A stretch of 64,000 nucleotides of DNA from Neoarius graeffei (Eukaryota > Chordata > Actinopteri > Siluriformes > Ariidae): assembly GCF_027579695.1 (NCBI RefSeq), contig NC_083574.1, positions 59,609,059 through 59,673,058 on the forward strand, in the 5' to 3' direction. The position numbers were made by a program, and so were the translations under genes. Shown in pieces: positions 1 through 11,468 of the stretch. Position 1 is the first letter of the stretch. Each line of letters opens with the position of its first letter. Below the pieces are notes generated by a model. That model was not told where the DNA came from, searched no databases, and saw only the letters and a list, made by a program, of their open reading frames with translations.

Positions 1-736
1 TTAACACAAGAACATATTGCCATGTTTGTGTACAGCAAACAAGCAAGTTATTAAAACCAAGAAGTACACTCAAAAGAAGTGGATATAGAAACCACTCAAT
101 GGGATTAGATCCTTACACGCTAACAAAGAAGGATTTTTCCTACTAGTTGGAAAATTATCCATCCGTTGAGTTCCCCGACATCTCAAACTACCTGGTGCTG
201 CAGACATCGTTCTACACGGACACACAGGTGAAAACCTGGAAGAGCATGGAGGAGTACAACTTTTTATATGTGGCTGGGTTAAAGATCTGGGGATCAGGAC
301 GCGACAAGATAGACGGCGGTAGACGGATCCAAGTGCAGGAAGAGTGTTTATTAGCAGGCGTGATATTGACACAAACGAAAGCAGAGTATTTAAACAACGT
401 CATAAACATGGCTAGAAACAAACGTGACCGTGATGATGATAATACTTCATAAAGCCTCTGTGAAAACAGCGGCCGTATCTGTGCATATTGATTGTGCTCA
501 AATCAGTATCAGGTGTTTCCCATAATGACTGGGTCCCAAGAGCATGCACAGTGTGCTCCGTGAGTGAGCACGGCCGCTCGAGCTGCGCAGAAAGGCCGGA
601 CAGTCAAGTGTTTGCGTGCTGTGTGACCACAACTTTTATCTCACATGTGTATCGCCATGCATCGCCACCAAAATGCCTTATTTTCATCGATAACCCATTG
701 CAAAGCATCGCTAGCTGTCGTGTTTACCGTAGCTTA
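1..736 (+). repeat. Dispersed repeat with a coding fragment, inverted copy of 45341-46117
   Basis: This stretch is matched in reverse complement by 45341-46117. Both copies hold the block around the words for 'ttgccatgtttgtgtaca' and end in a stretch reading, outward, 'gctacggtcacactac'. A reading frame at 147-452 contains FPDISNYLVLQTSFYT followed by VKTWKSMEEYNF. This resembles the N-terminal part of fish repeat proteins of the YqaJ-exonuclease/SWIM-finger type (recalled, not searched). It is probably a non-autonomous element carrying a piece of that gene. The copy is cut by the window edge, so its left end is unknown. Confidence 0.6.
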
Positions 737-1764
737 ATGAGACGGATGTGACCTCGGATGCAACCCAGCAATTGTACCTGACTACAAGTTTAAAAAATAA
801 ATAAATTTAGCTTCAACTTGGGGGAAAAAACCCTCAGTGGTTGAAAGGCACTGATATAAAATATACAAACAGTGATGTCTCCATTCTACTGCTTTATTTT
901 GTTTCTTTTTTAATAAAGCTGTTGGAGCTGGTGCAGTTTTGAGGTGTTCAGTCACTGATTCTTGAAATAAGAGAGAAAACATGTCCTACGCTGAAAAGTC
1001 GTAGTTTGCGTAAAAAAAAATCAAGAAATTAATTAATAAAAAAAGACTTTAAAAGTTCAATTGGTAAGACCTGTGTATACTCATGAAATTAATTTCATAT
1101 TATAATATAATTTCACTGCAATTTGTTAAAACACGGGCACTGTACTCTTCAAGGACATGCAAATTAACCTGTCCTCAGCAAGAGGTCACACTGTCAAACT
1201 GCAAAAATAAGTGTTTACAAATGCATAAATATAAATATCAAGTGAATGTGATGGTTAGACAAAATGTCACGTAATATATCAAGTGAACTTTGCATTATAT
1301 TGTCCACAAAAACTGCCTGTCAAACTGCCTTGCGTCCTCACTTTATATCAACTCTGTCAGATTTTTTTAATAATTCTGAGTAAATCGGGCATATTATGGT
1401 CAGCTATAACCCTGAGGACCCCCTTTCCTCTCCTTGCTCGTCGTGGATGCAGCAGTAGGACACATGGTCTCGTACGTTTTTGATTTTTTCAACAGTGTTG
1501 ATTATAGCTGCAGTCACAGCTTTAATGCGTCAGCGCTGTCTTCCGATTATGATCATCTTGGTTAAGAATTGCGGAATAAATGTGGTATTTTAGTTATGGT
1601 TATCGAGACTGCTAGCAACTGAGGAAAACCAAAATGGCTCCAATGTACAAAACATGTTCAAGATGGAAGAGCATTTCATTTTGTCAACTCCGTCAGGTTA
1701 TGTGTCCGACAGTGTTGACGTTGAAACTGACGAAATTGAAAAGTGCTCCCAAAAGCCCAAGCTA
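737..1764. other. No gene recognised; possible short acidic exon
   Basis: No domain or known repeat was recognised. A 61-codon open frame at 1654-1839 begins MFKMEEHF and is acidic in its middle, but it runs into the MITE at 1765. Its real part is therefore at most about 37 codons and it may be chance. It could be an upstream exon of the broken coding repeat at 2407-5715; nothing in the sequence proves that. Confidence 0.3.
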
Positions 1765-2292
1765 CACTACCGTTCAAAAGTTTGGGGTCACTTTGAAATG
1801 TCCTTATTTTTGAAAGAAAAACACTGTTCTTTTCAATGAAGATCACTTTAAACTAATCAGAAATCCACTCTATACATTGCTAATGTGGTAAATGACTATT
1901 CTAGCTGCAAATGTCTGGTTTTTGGTGCAATATCTCCATAGGTGTATAGAGGCCCATTTCCAGCAACTCTCACTCCAGTGTTCTAATGGTACAATGTGTT
2001 TGCTCATTGCCTCAGAAGGCTAATGGATGATTAGAAAACCCTTGTACAATCATGTTAGCACAGCTGAAAACAGTTGAGCTCTTTAGAGAAGCTATAAAAC
2101 TGACCTTCCTTTGAGCAGATTGAGTTTCTGGAGCATCACATTTGTGGGGTCGATTAAATGCTCAAAATGGCCAGAAAAATGTCTTGACTATATTTTCTAT
2201 TCATTTTACAACTTATGGTGGTAAATAAAAGTGTGACTTTTCATGGAAAACACAAAATTGTCTGGGTGACCCCAAACTTTTGAACGGTAGTG
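1765..2292. mobile_element. Non-autonomous Tc1/mariner-type element (MITE), 528 bp
   Basis: The ends are inverted repeats: 'cactaccgttcaaaagttt' on the left and its complement 'aaacttttgaacggtagtg' on the right, extending through the shared 'ggggtca' word. TA dinucleotides at 1763-1764 and 2293-2294 are the expected Tc1/mariner target duplication. There is no transposase frame inside. The inner sequence is a common teleost repeat type. Confidence 0.85.
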
Positions 2293-4160
2293 TATGTAAT
2301 GCATAACAACTGCATAAAATCATCGAGCTAATACATGTTAATTAATATAATGGACATTATTACCACATATACTAACTTATTGCTTTTATCTGTACTGTAG
2401 GTAAGCATGGCTAGAAGGGAAACGCTCAGTGGAAGAGCAAAGAAAAAAAAACAGGGAGTATCAGAGAAAAAGAAGAGAAAAATTAAAGTGACCCAGACAG
2501 CAGAAGAGACGAGCTAGAGAAGGAAAGACGAAGGTGGAAGAACAGGGTTCAAAACAAAAAAAAGTCAGACAAATAGGAGACTTGGGAGCAAGGGAAGAGA
2601 GGCATCGCAGAAGGAATTGGAGGGATGCTCAGAAAAGATCAAGGGCTGTGCAAAATGCAATGCAGCAAATAGACACTCCCTCAGATAGGCCACTAGAGCA
2701 AAGTATGGAAGAGCCAACTACAAGCAGACGTGCTCTTGCAGGAGAGAGGGCGAGAAGAAAAACTAGAAAAAGGCATTCAAGGGAAATAAAGGCTTTGAAA
2801 GAAAAAATCGAGAAATTAACAAAACCGGCTGAGAAAGCAGAAATGGTGAAAAAGGAAGGCTCAAATGAGCGATAAATCAAACGGCAAACAAAAGAGATAT
2901 AAAACAAAAATAGACTTTCCATTGAGAGGATGACCTCAGGAAGCCAACCTAGGAACCCCTGAGTTATGGAAAAGGCTTTTCTTTTCCATAACGTTCTTTG
3001 TTAAGAACTCAAAATGAATAAACAACTTCCTGTGTCACGGAGACGAGACACTGACAAATCAAGTAATGTACAAATGTCATGATCGGGCAAGATTCTAAAG
3101 AAATATCGGCTTATTCATCAGATCCACTAGTTTGGTTTAAGGTACTGAGTGAAAGAAAGCAAATAGCACAGAAAAAGGCAACGTTTCTGCAGGGTATCAG
3201 CCAGACCGTTCAGGAGTTCTTTCTAAACATGTCTCGCATGACAACCGATAAAACCAACACCATCACCAGAAACAAATCCAAGCACCAACGCATGATTCTG
3301 ACCGACTCCATGCTGAACCTCCACAGTGAGTTCATCAAGAGGAACCCAACTGTGAGGCTGAGTTATTCCTCCTTTTGTGTGACAGCACTAAAGCTCTGAT
3401 AGGAAGACACGTCTGTGTCAGTATCATGAAAATGCACACTTAATGCTTCAGGTTCTAAGGTCATGGGGTGTTGTGAAGTCTACCAAACTGGAGGAGAGCT
3501 TTCAGTTAGTTTGTTGTTCTATAGCAAGTGAAGCCTGCTTTCTTCGCACCTGCTTACGGTGCATAAACAAGCACGCAGTTCAGGCTCCAGAGCAAAGTGG
3601 AAGGGAAGCAGTGGGAGCGAGTTCAAGAATCAAAAGCTAGTGGAATCCACGTCAACATGAAACTTAACTTGCACAGCAGGAGTCTTTCAGAGCTGCTCCA
3701 TCTATACGAGGAGAAACTTAGAAGTGAGACGACAACACGTGTGCCTGGTTCACAACCGAGCAAAAGCCTCCAGAAATTTAATTGAGACTTGCAGTGAGAA
3801 CACGGTCATCATACATGTTGATTTTTTGGAATCGTGGAAATGCAAGTATGCCTCTGAAATTCAGCTTGCCATTTTGGCCAGAATTTACCACAGTTGACTC
3901 TTCATACTGGAATGTATTACACGAAGGGTGAAAAGGCAGTGTTTTTGCACCGTTTCAGAGTCTAAGAGACAAGATGCTGCAGCATTCGGGATGCCCGTGG
4001 GCCCGGTCCTTAAAGATATCTGGACAAAATACCCACTGGTTACTACTGTGCACTTTTGGTTGGATGGCCCCAGTAAGCAGTAGAAGAACTTCTTCCTTCT
4101 TTCTGAGGTACCACCCACACTGGGCTTCAATAGGACCACATGGAATTACTTCCCAACATC

Positions 4161-4915
4161 CAGGCTTGTAGTACTTGAGTCCAGGACTTGGACTCGAGTT
4201 CAACTTGTGCCCTAATTTTAAGGATTCGTGACTTTGACTTGAGCACTGATGACTCGGACTTGTGCATTAACTGCATTCGAATTTGTAAACTCGAGCCGAG
4301 GACTCGTATTTTTTTGGAACATGCCATAATATGGCATAAGATATTTATACTTATATCTACATTAATTTTTATACTAATTTCGTGCAAGAGAACCCACATT
4401 CACCTGTTCATATGCCATGTTCAGGAACAAACTAATGTTAATGGCGCTAAAATGCCTGGAGAGAACGCCCCTAGGATTGTCCGCTTTGCTTATACAGACT
4501 TCTCGTGCTGTGGGGAAAAATGCACTGCGATGTGTTCCATATGTAGAATAATTATCAAGGGGACAACCTCGAACTTCAATCGTCATTTGGTAAGACTGCA
4601 CCCAGAGAAGGAAATGACACGCTGTGTTCATTGCCCTGTTGATAGTGGGCGGGGCTTGCTGAGCGATGAGCAAGCTTTTTCTCTGTAGCCTGTTAACTAA
4701 AATGGGGCAGTCAAGCAGTAACGTTAGTCCAGCACAGTAGCAGAGACGGTTTCACATAAAGGCAGCAACAGCCACCGTCAAATGGTGTGGTTGGAGTCTT
4801 GTTCTCGAACTCGACTCGGACTCGACTTGAAATTTTCTTTAATGACTTGGACTTTAACACTGGGGACTCGAGACTGGAGTCGGACTCAAGGTTTAGTGAC
4901 TCGACTACAACACTG
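4161..4915 (+). mobile_element. hAT-type DNA transposon, 755 bp, internally deleted
   Basis: It is flanked by a perfect 8-bp duplication, ccaacatc, at 4153-4160 and 4916-4923, the hAT hallmark. The terminal repeats begin 'caggcttgtagtacttgag' and end, in complement, 'cagtgttgtagtcgagtc'. Both ends are rich in repeated 'gactcgag' words. It interrupts the coding repeat at 2407-5715. A sibling copy with the opposite orientation lies at 27727-28914. Confidence 0.92.
4452..4688 (+). CDS. BED-type zinc finger fragment inside the hAT element
   Basis: The 78-residue frame starts MPGENAPRIVRFAY and contains CSICRIIIKGTTSNFNRHL followed by VRLHPEK. The CxxC pair and the HLVRLH histidines, with aromatic residues upstream, fit a BED finger, the DNA-binding domain found at the N-terminus of hAT transposases. 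The frame stops soon after the finger and no RNaseH-like catalytic core follows. This is therefore the DNA-binding remnant of a deleted transposase gene, enclosed by the element ends at 4161 and 4915. Whether it is translated cannot be told from the sequence. Confidence 0.65.
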   Translation: MPGENAPRIVRFAYTDFSCCGEKCTAMCSICRIIIKGTTSNFNRHLVRLHPEKEMTRCVHCPVDSGRGLLSDEQAFSL

Positions 4916-5726
4916 CCAACATCTCATGGCAAGGGTGCCCCTGAATGCATTGGGAGAAACGGTAAAAAGAACTGCAGACAAATAGATTCTGCGGGAAAAT
5001 TATGTCATGGATGGAAAAGAATTCTTTGACAAGATCTCCAACAGTCTTACTGGTGTTCAGCTTTATCACATTGAGGAAGAAGACATGGAGAAATATGACA
5101 CCCTTCTGAGGCAACACCTCAAACAGGTTCCATCAACAAGACAAATACACCAAGTCATCCCACATCAAAGCAGTATCTGCCGCAGACAACGAACATGCTT
5201 TTTCAGTGAGCCATTGGATTTCCAGTACTTCACCGCAGCTACTTTCTGTTTAAAAGACTGCACAGAGGAACAGAAGACTGATGCAAGGGCCAGGAAGAAG
5301 GGTCCATTGGCCATGTATGTTGATGGAGGAGATTGGGGGGGAGGACTGGAGGAGTTGATGGAGGAAGAGATGGAAGAGTTCTGAGGGTGCCATAGTTGAA
5401 ATAACTATGAACAGCACTGAGGAAGGAGACTAGCTAGCAGTGGTGTATGATGACCACTGGTGGCCAACAAAGTATATTGATGTAGACACTGAGCATCAAG
5501 AAGTGAAAGTGGAGTTTATGCACCCTCATGGTCCTACAGCCAGTTTTCACGCAAAACATGGAAGGAGGGATGTCTGTTTCTGTCCAGTCAAAGACATTCT
5601 TCTGAAGCTAACAGGGAGGGCATGTCCACTCCAATCAAGCTGTACAAGAGAGCTTGACAGCATAGCCCCTGATGTAATGGGCTTCATAGAACACAAGCAT
5701 GTGCAACGCCTGTTGCCCAATACCTA

Positions 5727-7282
5727 CAGTGTCTTGCAAAAATATTCATCCCCCTTGGTGTTTGTCCTGTTTTGTCGCATTACAAGATGGAATTAAAATG
5801 GATTTTTGGAGGGTTAGCACCATTTGATTTACACAACATGCCTACCACTTTAAAGGTGAAAATTGTTGTTTTATTGTGACAAACAATAATTAAGATGAAC
5901 AAAACCAGAAATCTGGACTGTGCATAGGTATTCACCCCCTTTCGTATGAAACCCCTAAATAAGAGCTGGTCCAACAAATTCACTTCATAGGTCACATAAT
6001 TAGTTGATGCCACATGATCTGTCACATGATGTCTGTATAAATCAACCTGTTCTGGAAGGACCCTGACTCTGCAACACTACTAAGCAAGCAACATGAAAAC
6101 CAAGGAGCCTCCAAACAGGTCAGAGACAAAGTTGTGGAGAAGTATAGATCAGGGTTGGGTTATAAAAAAATATTCCAAACTTTGAATATCCCAGGGAGCG
6201 CCATTAAATCCATTATAGCAAAATGGAAAGAATATGGCACCACTAGAAACCTGACAAGAGAAGGCCACCCACCAAAACTCACAGACCAGGCAAGGAGGGC
6301 ATTAATCAGAGATGCAACAAAGACACCAAAGAGAACACTGAAGGAGCTGCAAAGATCCAAAGTGGAGATGGGAGCAGCTGTCCATAGGACCACTTTAAGC
6401 CGTACACTCCACAGAGCGGGGCTTTATGGAAGAGTGGCCAGAAAAAAGTCATTGCTTAAGAAAACACGTTTGGAGTTTGCCCAGCAGCATGTGGCAGACT
6501 CCCCACACACATGCAAGAAGATTCTCTGGCCAAATGAGACTAAAATTGATCTTTTTGGCCATCATGGGAAATGCCATGTGTGGTGTAAACCCAACACCCT
6601 GAGAACACCATTCCTACAGTGAAGCATGGTGGTGGCAGCATCATGCTGTGGGCATATTTTTCATCTGCAGGGACAGGAAAGCTGGTCAGGACTGAAGGAA
6701 AGATGGATGGCACTAAATACAGGGCAATTCTGGAGGAAAACCAGTTTGAGTCAGCCAGTGGTTGACAAAGGTTCACGTTCCAGCAGGCCAATGACCCTAA
6801 ACATACTGTTAAAGCTACACTGGAGTGGTTTAAAGGGAAACATTTAAATGTCTTGGAACGGCCTAATCAAAGCCCAGACCTCAACTGAGAATCTGAGGCA
6901 TAACTTGATTGCTGTACACCAACGCAACCCATCTAACTTGAAGGAGTTGGAGCAGTTTTGCCTTGAGGAACGGGCAAAAATCCCAGTGGCTAGATGTGCT
7001 AAGCTAATAGAGACATACCCCAAGAGACTCGCAGCTGTAATTGCAGCAAAAGGTGGCTCTACAAAGTATTGACTTTGAGGAGTGAATACCTATGCACACT
7101 TCAGATTTCTGTGTTTTCATCTTATTGTTTGTGTCACAATAAAACAGCAATTTACACCTTTAAAGCTGTAGACATGTGTAAATCAAATGATGCTAACCCT
7201 CCAAAAACCCATTTTAATTCCAGCTTGTAATGTGACAAAACAGGACAAACACAAAGAGGGATGGATACTTTTACAAGACTGT
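5727..7282 (+). mobile_element. Tc1-like transposon, family A, copy 1 (defective)
   Basis: The left end 'cagtgtcttgcaaaa' follows a TA at 5725-5726. The right end is a decayed complement, 'ttttacaagactgtg', running into a TG repeat. Two more copies with the same ends, 12229-13745 and 62057-63514, share the terminal block containing 'gtcctgttttgtcgcatta'. It landed at the end of the coding repeat at 2407-5715. Confidence 0.93.
6093..7072 (+). pseudogene. Tc1 family A transposase, frameshifted
   Basis: This DDE transposase would cut and paste the element at TA sites. The N-terminal paired-like helix-turn-helix contains EKYRSGLGYKKIFQTLNIPG, followed by a second HTH with RTLKELQRS and HRTTLSRTLHRAGLYGR. 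In the catalytic core the first Asp position reads WPNETKID, an Asn in place of Asp. The second reads [10 protein letters not shown], Ala instead of the catalytic Asp. The glutamate block is destroyed by a small deletion at about 6886 (PDLN then a frameshift). Only the tail ending AKGGSTKY (stop at 7072) is readable again. The start near 6093 is out of frame with the main body. It cannot be active. Confidence 0.9.
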
Positions 7283-8115
7283 GTGTGTGTGTGTGTCCCA
7301 CTCACACTTTGTTCCTAACATCAAAGAGTTGATAAATGTCAGTTTTCACAATGTGTTAAAATTAAAAACCTGTTCCCTTACATGGTTTGTTAGCTGAAAT
7401 CTGTGTTTCTAAATATATCCATTTCAAATTAATGTAGTGTTGTTGTTTTTTTTTTTTAAAGAGGAGTTAAAAAGTAGTTTTGTCCCTTATCTCAGGAATC
7501 GGTCCAGGACTAACCCTGTAGTTTCGAGGCTGTCAAAAAGTACCATGAGGTTTTGACTGAGGTGCTGGAATGAAATGACTGAAAGAAACACATCATTCAA
7601 TCAAGTCAGCAAAACACTGAAACAAATGACTGAAAAACAGAATGCACAGCATGTCAAGTGTTTTTCAGCTGTTGATGTACGATTATCAAATACCCTCCAA
7701 AAATGCGCAATGAGGCATTCACATGTGGTTCTTCTGCTTGGATTTTAGTGCAAGGTTCTCCTTTACACAATTATGAGGATCAGAGTTATTTTTAATTTTG
7801 GGGTTTTCTCCTTAAACTACTCACATTACTGTGCAAGCTATAATTCTGAATGGCATTGTTTGTGATTAGATGATTTAACTGCAAATCAAGGAATTATATG
7901 GCTGCCAAAATATTCCACTCAAATCTACAAGCACTCAGACCGGGAAACTCTTAGAGTAATTTGCGTGCACTTGTTTTACAATCAGATTTGATTGGACGCA
8001 ACTTTGATAAATAAGAGCCATTCTGTTTATACAGTCTGAGATTTGATCACAGCCAGACTCCAGCAGTGGCCTGGCTAATCTGATGACACACAAACAAACA
8101 TGTGTGTAATCTCCA
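7283..8115. other. Intergenic DNA, no feature recognised
   Basis: Apart from a short TG run at 7281-7297 and poly-T at 7446-7458, no coding frame, repeat end or RNA gene was recognised here. Confidence 0.4.
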
Positions 8116-9591
8116 CAGTGGTGCTTAAAAGTTTGTGAACCCTTTAGAATTTTCTATATTTCTGCATAAATATGACCTAAAACATCTTTAGATTTTCACA
8201 CAAGTCCTAAAAGTAGATAAAGAGAACCCAGTTAAACAGACAAAACTATTATACTTGGTCATTTATTTACTGAGGAAAATGATCCAATATTACATATCTG
8301 TGAGTGGCAAAAGTATGTGAACCTTTGCTTTCAGTATCTGGTTTGACCCCCTTTTGCAGCAATAACTGCAACTAAACGTTTCCGGTAACTGTTGATCAGT
8401 CCTGCACACCGGCTTGGAGGAATTTTAGCCCATTCCTCCATACAGAACAGCTTCAACTCTGGGATGTTGGTGGGTTTCCTCACATGAACTGCTCGCTTCA
8501 GGTCCTTCCACAACATTTCGATTGGATTAAGGTCAGGACTTTGACTTGGCCATTCCAAAACATTAACCATTCTTTGGTAGAACAACTTGTGTGCTTAGGG
8601 TCATTGTCTTGCTGCATGACCCACCTTCTCTTGAGATTCAGTTCATGGACAGATGTCTTGACATTTTCCTTTAGAATTCGCTGGTATAATTCAGAATTCA
8701 TTGTTCCATCAATGATGGCAAGCCATCCTGGCCCAGATGCAGCAAAACAGGCCCAAACCGTGATATTACCACCACCATGTTTCACAGATGGGATAAGGTT
8801 CTTATGCTGGAATGCAGTGTTTTCCTTTCTCCAAACATAATGTTTCTCATTTAAACCAAAAAGATCTATTTTGATCTCATCCATCCACAGAATTTTTCCA
8901 ATATCCTTCTGGCTTGTCCACGTGATCTTTAGCAAACTGCAGACGAGCAGCAATGTTCTTTTTGGAGAGCAGTGGCTTTCTCCTTGCAACCCTGCCATGC
9001 GCACCATTGTTGTTCATTGTTCTCCTGATGGTGGACTCATGAACATTAACATTAGCCAATATGAGAGAGGCCTTCAGTTGCTTAGAAGTTACCCTGGAGT
9101 CCTTTGTGACCTCGCCGACTATTACACGCCTTGCTCGTGGGGTGATCTTTGTTGTTCAACCACTCCTGGGGAGGGTAACAAGTCTTGAATTTCCTCCATT
9201 TGTACACAATCTGTCTGACTGTGGATTGGTGGAGTCCAAACTCTTTAAAGATGGTTTTGTAACCTTTTCCAGCCTGATGAGCATCAACAACGCTTTTTCT
9301 GAGGTCCTCAGAAATCTCCTTTGTTCGTGCCATGATGCACTTCCACAAACATGTGTTGTGAAGATCAGGCTTTTGATAGAGGTTTACATACTTTTGCCTC
9401 TCACAGATATGTAATATTGGATCATTTTCCTCAATAAATAAATGACCAAGTATAATATTTTTGTCTCATTTGTTTAACTGGGTTCTCTTTATCTACTTTT
9501 AGGACTTGTGTGAAAATCTGACGATGTTTTAGGTCATGTGTATGCAGAAATGTAGAAAATTCTAAAGGGTTCACAAACTTTCAAGCACCTG
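8116..9591 (-). mobile_element. Tc1-like transposon, family B, copy 1 (defective)
   Basis: The left end 'cagtggtgcttaaaagtttg' is mirrored on the right by 'caaactttcaagcacctg', with long matching sub-terminal blocks such as 'tgatccaatattacatatc' and its complement. The terminal TA copies are no longer clear, and the right end runs into a TG/CA microsatellite. Family B differs from family A in both ends and transposase, and also occurs at 34942-36813 and 38913-39469. Confidence 0.92.
8331..9348 (-). pseudogene. Tc1 family B transposase, several frameshifts
   Basis: Reading leftwards, the pieces are an HTH start with ARTKEISEDLRKSVVDAHQA and QSTVRQIVYKWRKF (9082-9348), a block with NVNVHESTIRRTMNNNGAHG (8877-9059), and the catalytic part at 8498-9007. 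That part has the first Asp in WMDEIKIDLFG and the second in [11 protein letters not shown]. The C-terminal part (8331-8585) has [16 protein letters not shown] and ends QTRY. All three acidic catalytic residues are present, but at least three frame changes separate them. It is a dead copy of ordinary Tc1 layout (DD34E type). Confidence 0.9.
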
Positions 9592-9630
9592 TGTGTGTGT
9601 CTGTCTCTCTCTCACACACACACACACAGA
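9590..9630. repeat. TG/TC/CA microsatellite
   Basis: A run of gt, then ct, then ca dinucleotides adjoins the end of the Tc1 copy. It is probably replication slippage. Confidence 0.8.
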
Positions 9631-10105
9631 GTTTTTAATATAGTTGAATGCTATCAGATCATCATGTTCGAGCATAGATGGGACCTTTAATAATTCTGCG
9701 CTCTTTTATCTTCCTTTTGAAGGCGGCCCATGTCTTATCTCATTCCCCCCCCAGCTGTTCCTAAACCGAGCTCTTCTGTATGCAAGAAAGCATGATGCAG
9801 TAGTCTATAAAGGAGGCTGGAAAGCCTTTTTAGAGCTTTTAAATCATGTCACTACACATTTAGTCTGGGTAAAATCATAAGCCACTGGACACATTCAGCA
9901 TTTAATTATATTGCAGTTTGAAAAGCAGTGCGAGAGTACGTTTGTGAGGATTGATCTTAAAATACGAGTGAATACATTTTTTGTCTGATTTTTCAAATGG
10001 ACCAAAGCTAAAGGGGTACAGAACCTGCTGCTGTAATACACAAAGAAGCTACGAAACAAGAAGCAACATTCTATTGCAAACACCATCAATGAATAATGTA
10101 GTTTA
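9631..10105. other. No feature recognised
   Basis: No coding signal, element end or RNA gene was seen. The short open frames here show no domain. Confidence 0.35.
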
Positions 10106-10200
10106 GTATAAATATGCAGGTGATTATAGAAAATTGTGCACGCAGATTGGCCGAGAGATTTGGACTATTTCTCGATAATCGCCTCGAGTGACTCGGCAAA

Positions 10201-10315
10201 ATGGCAGCCAATCGCTTCGTCACCGTAAATGAGGAAGAATTACAAATTATGAAAGAAAATGCTGTTCCTAAAAGCACTAAAGATGTGATGAAGTTTGGTC
10301 TAAAACTATTTAAAT
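10201..10315 (+). pseudogene. First exon of a tyrosine-recombinase-like (Crypton/KIAA1958-type) repeat gene
   Basis: An ATG at 10201 opens 38 codons containing NRFVTVNEEELQIMKENAVP followed by KSTKDVMKFGLKLF. The frame then meets a clean splice donor, gtaag, at 10316. The pattern (N-E-x-E-L, then K-x-T-K-x-x-x-K-x-G) resembles the N-terminus of fish proteins with a Crypton-like tyrosine recombinase core, recalled from memory. No following exon was found nearby. The flanking sequence to about 10500 is probably part of the same repeat. It could instead be an exon of a host-domesticated relative. Confidence 0.4.
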
Positions 10316-10543
10316 GTAAGGTGGAATTGTGATTTATTTTATCTCTTTCAAAACAAAGTATTTTTTGTGACTCGGCATAGATAAGCGACACAAATCTGCG
10401 CCACGCCTTTATTACATTTGCATGCTGCTTTTGAAGTTTGAAATAAATTATGATTTAAAAAAATCATCTGTGTATTCATACTAAAAGACGAGTTCAGTAT
10501 CATGCTAGCTGAATGGAATATATCTGATATACCATGAAAAAGC

Positions 10544-10545
<2 letters not shown>

Positions 10546-10577
<32 letters not shown>
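10546..10577. repeat. ATT trinucleotide microsatellite
   Basis: About ten tandem copies of att. Confidence 0.95.
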
Positions 10578-10578
<1 letters not shown>

Positions 10579-11468
10579 CTTTTGGTTGTTCAATGCGTCT
10601 TTCTCTTTCAAAATTCTCTCAAAATCTTCAGTATTTCGTGAAGCAAACCTGGCGGCCATGTTTGCTAGCACAGAAGTTTTATGTCTCTGACATGTGACAT
10701 CATGTTGTCTTGACGACCATGCAATATCGTAAACGATATTCAACGCTCATTCTCCATTGGGTAGAGTGATGTAATGCACGTAGGATAAGCAATATGCTAA
10801 CAATATTGTATGCTATCAAACCAAATGAATGAAACCCGCTAGAAGGGAAAAGAATACATGTTTATATTCCGTCGAAAAAGCATCCTGGATGTTTACTAAT
10901 CACCAATATTCACTTTGTCTTCGGTGAATAATGGTTAAATGACTAAGGCTTTATCATTTGTAAGACTAAGTTACAAGTGTTCGTCAAAATACATAGCTAT
11001 GATTTCCCCCCCCTCTCATTTACTCCTTGAGAAAAAAACCTTATGGTTTCTGATGCACTCACCTTGACTGATTACGTATTGTATATTTATTTGGAAAGAT
11101 ATGATTGTTAAATCCACCAAACGACTCCAATTAAGTCTCGTTCTAAGATCTGTGAGACAGCCCTAATTACGACGTCTAGTCTCGGTGGATCTAATCTGCC
11201 ATGGAAGTCTCCTATCCACGTGCAGCTGCTTTTGCTTTTCCTGGTGTAGCGTCCACGCAGTCATCATCTGTATCTCTCTATGGAAGTAAAAAATGTACTG
11301 TACAGATTAAATGTTGCAATGTCTTTTGGCAAATGTGAGTGTAAGCCGTCTGATTTTATTGCGTACCCACCCTTACTTATTTTAAGAATATGTGTAGTTC
11401 TCTGTGGTAATACTTTTGCAAATGATCCACGCCTCAATGAGCTCGTCTCATTTTCTTTTTCCTTTTAG
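10578..11468. other. Intron upstream of the first visible ranbp10 exon; no other feature
   Basis: This non-coding DNA precedes the exon at 11469. The only clear signal is the polypyrimidine tract and acceptor AG at 11451-11468. Confidence 0.5.

Larger units (their letters stand above)
2407..5715 (+). pseudogene. Broken copy of a lysine/arginine-rich multi-domain coding repeat of fish (function unknown)
   Basis: Fragments in shifting frames line up in order with an uncharacterised fish protein family that I recognise from memory. A basic coiled-coil-like start (2407-2875) contains EERHRRRNWRDAQKR. A block at 3210-3400 contains MSRMTTDKTNTITRNKSKH and LSYSSFC. A cysteine/histidine part follows at 3400-3560. 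A block near 3735-3930 contains HVCLVHNRAKASRN, VDFLESWKCKYASEIQ and LTLHTGMYY. After the hAT insertion (4161-4915) the frame resumes with a block containing GVQLYHIEEEDMEKYDTLL (5007-5200), and it ends in a tail domain with VVYDDHWWPTKYID (about 5437-5715). Several frameshifts and stops make it non-functional. Such genes occur in many copies in fish and may belong to a mobile element, but no catalytic motif was seen. The Tc1 copy at 5727 marks the end of recognisable homology. Confidence 0.65.

Noticed and set aside
6134..7072. Active Tc1 transposase gene
   Set aside because: Two catalytic positions are substituted and the Glu region is deleted out of frame.
7441..8115. Possible host exon between two Tc1 copies
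   Set aside because: No splice-bounded frame with recognisable protein similarity was seen.
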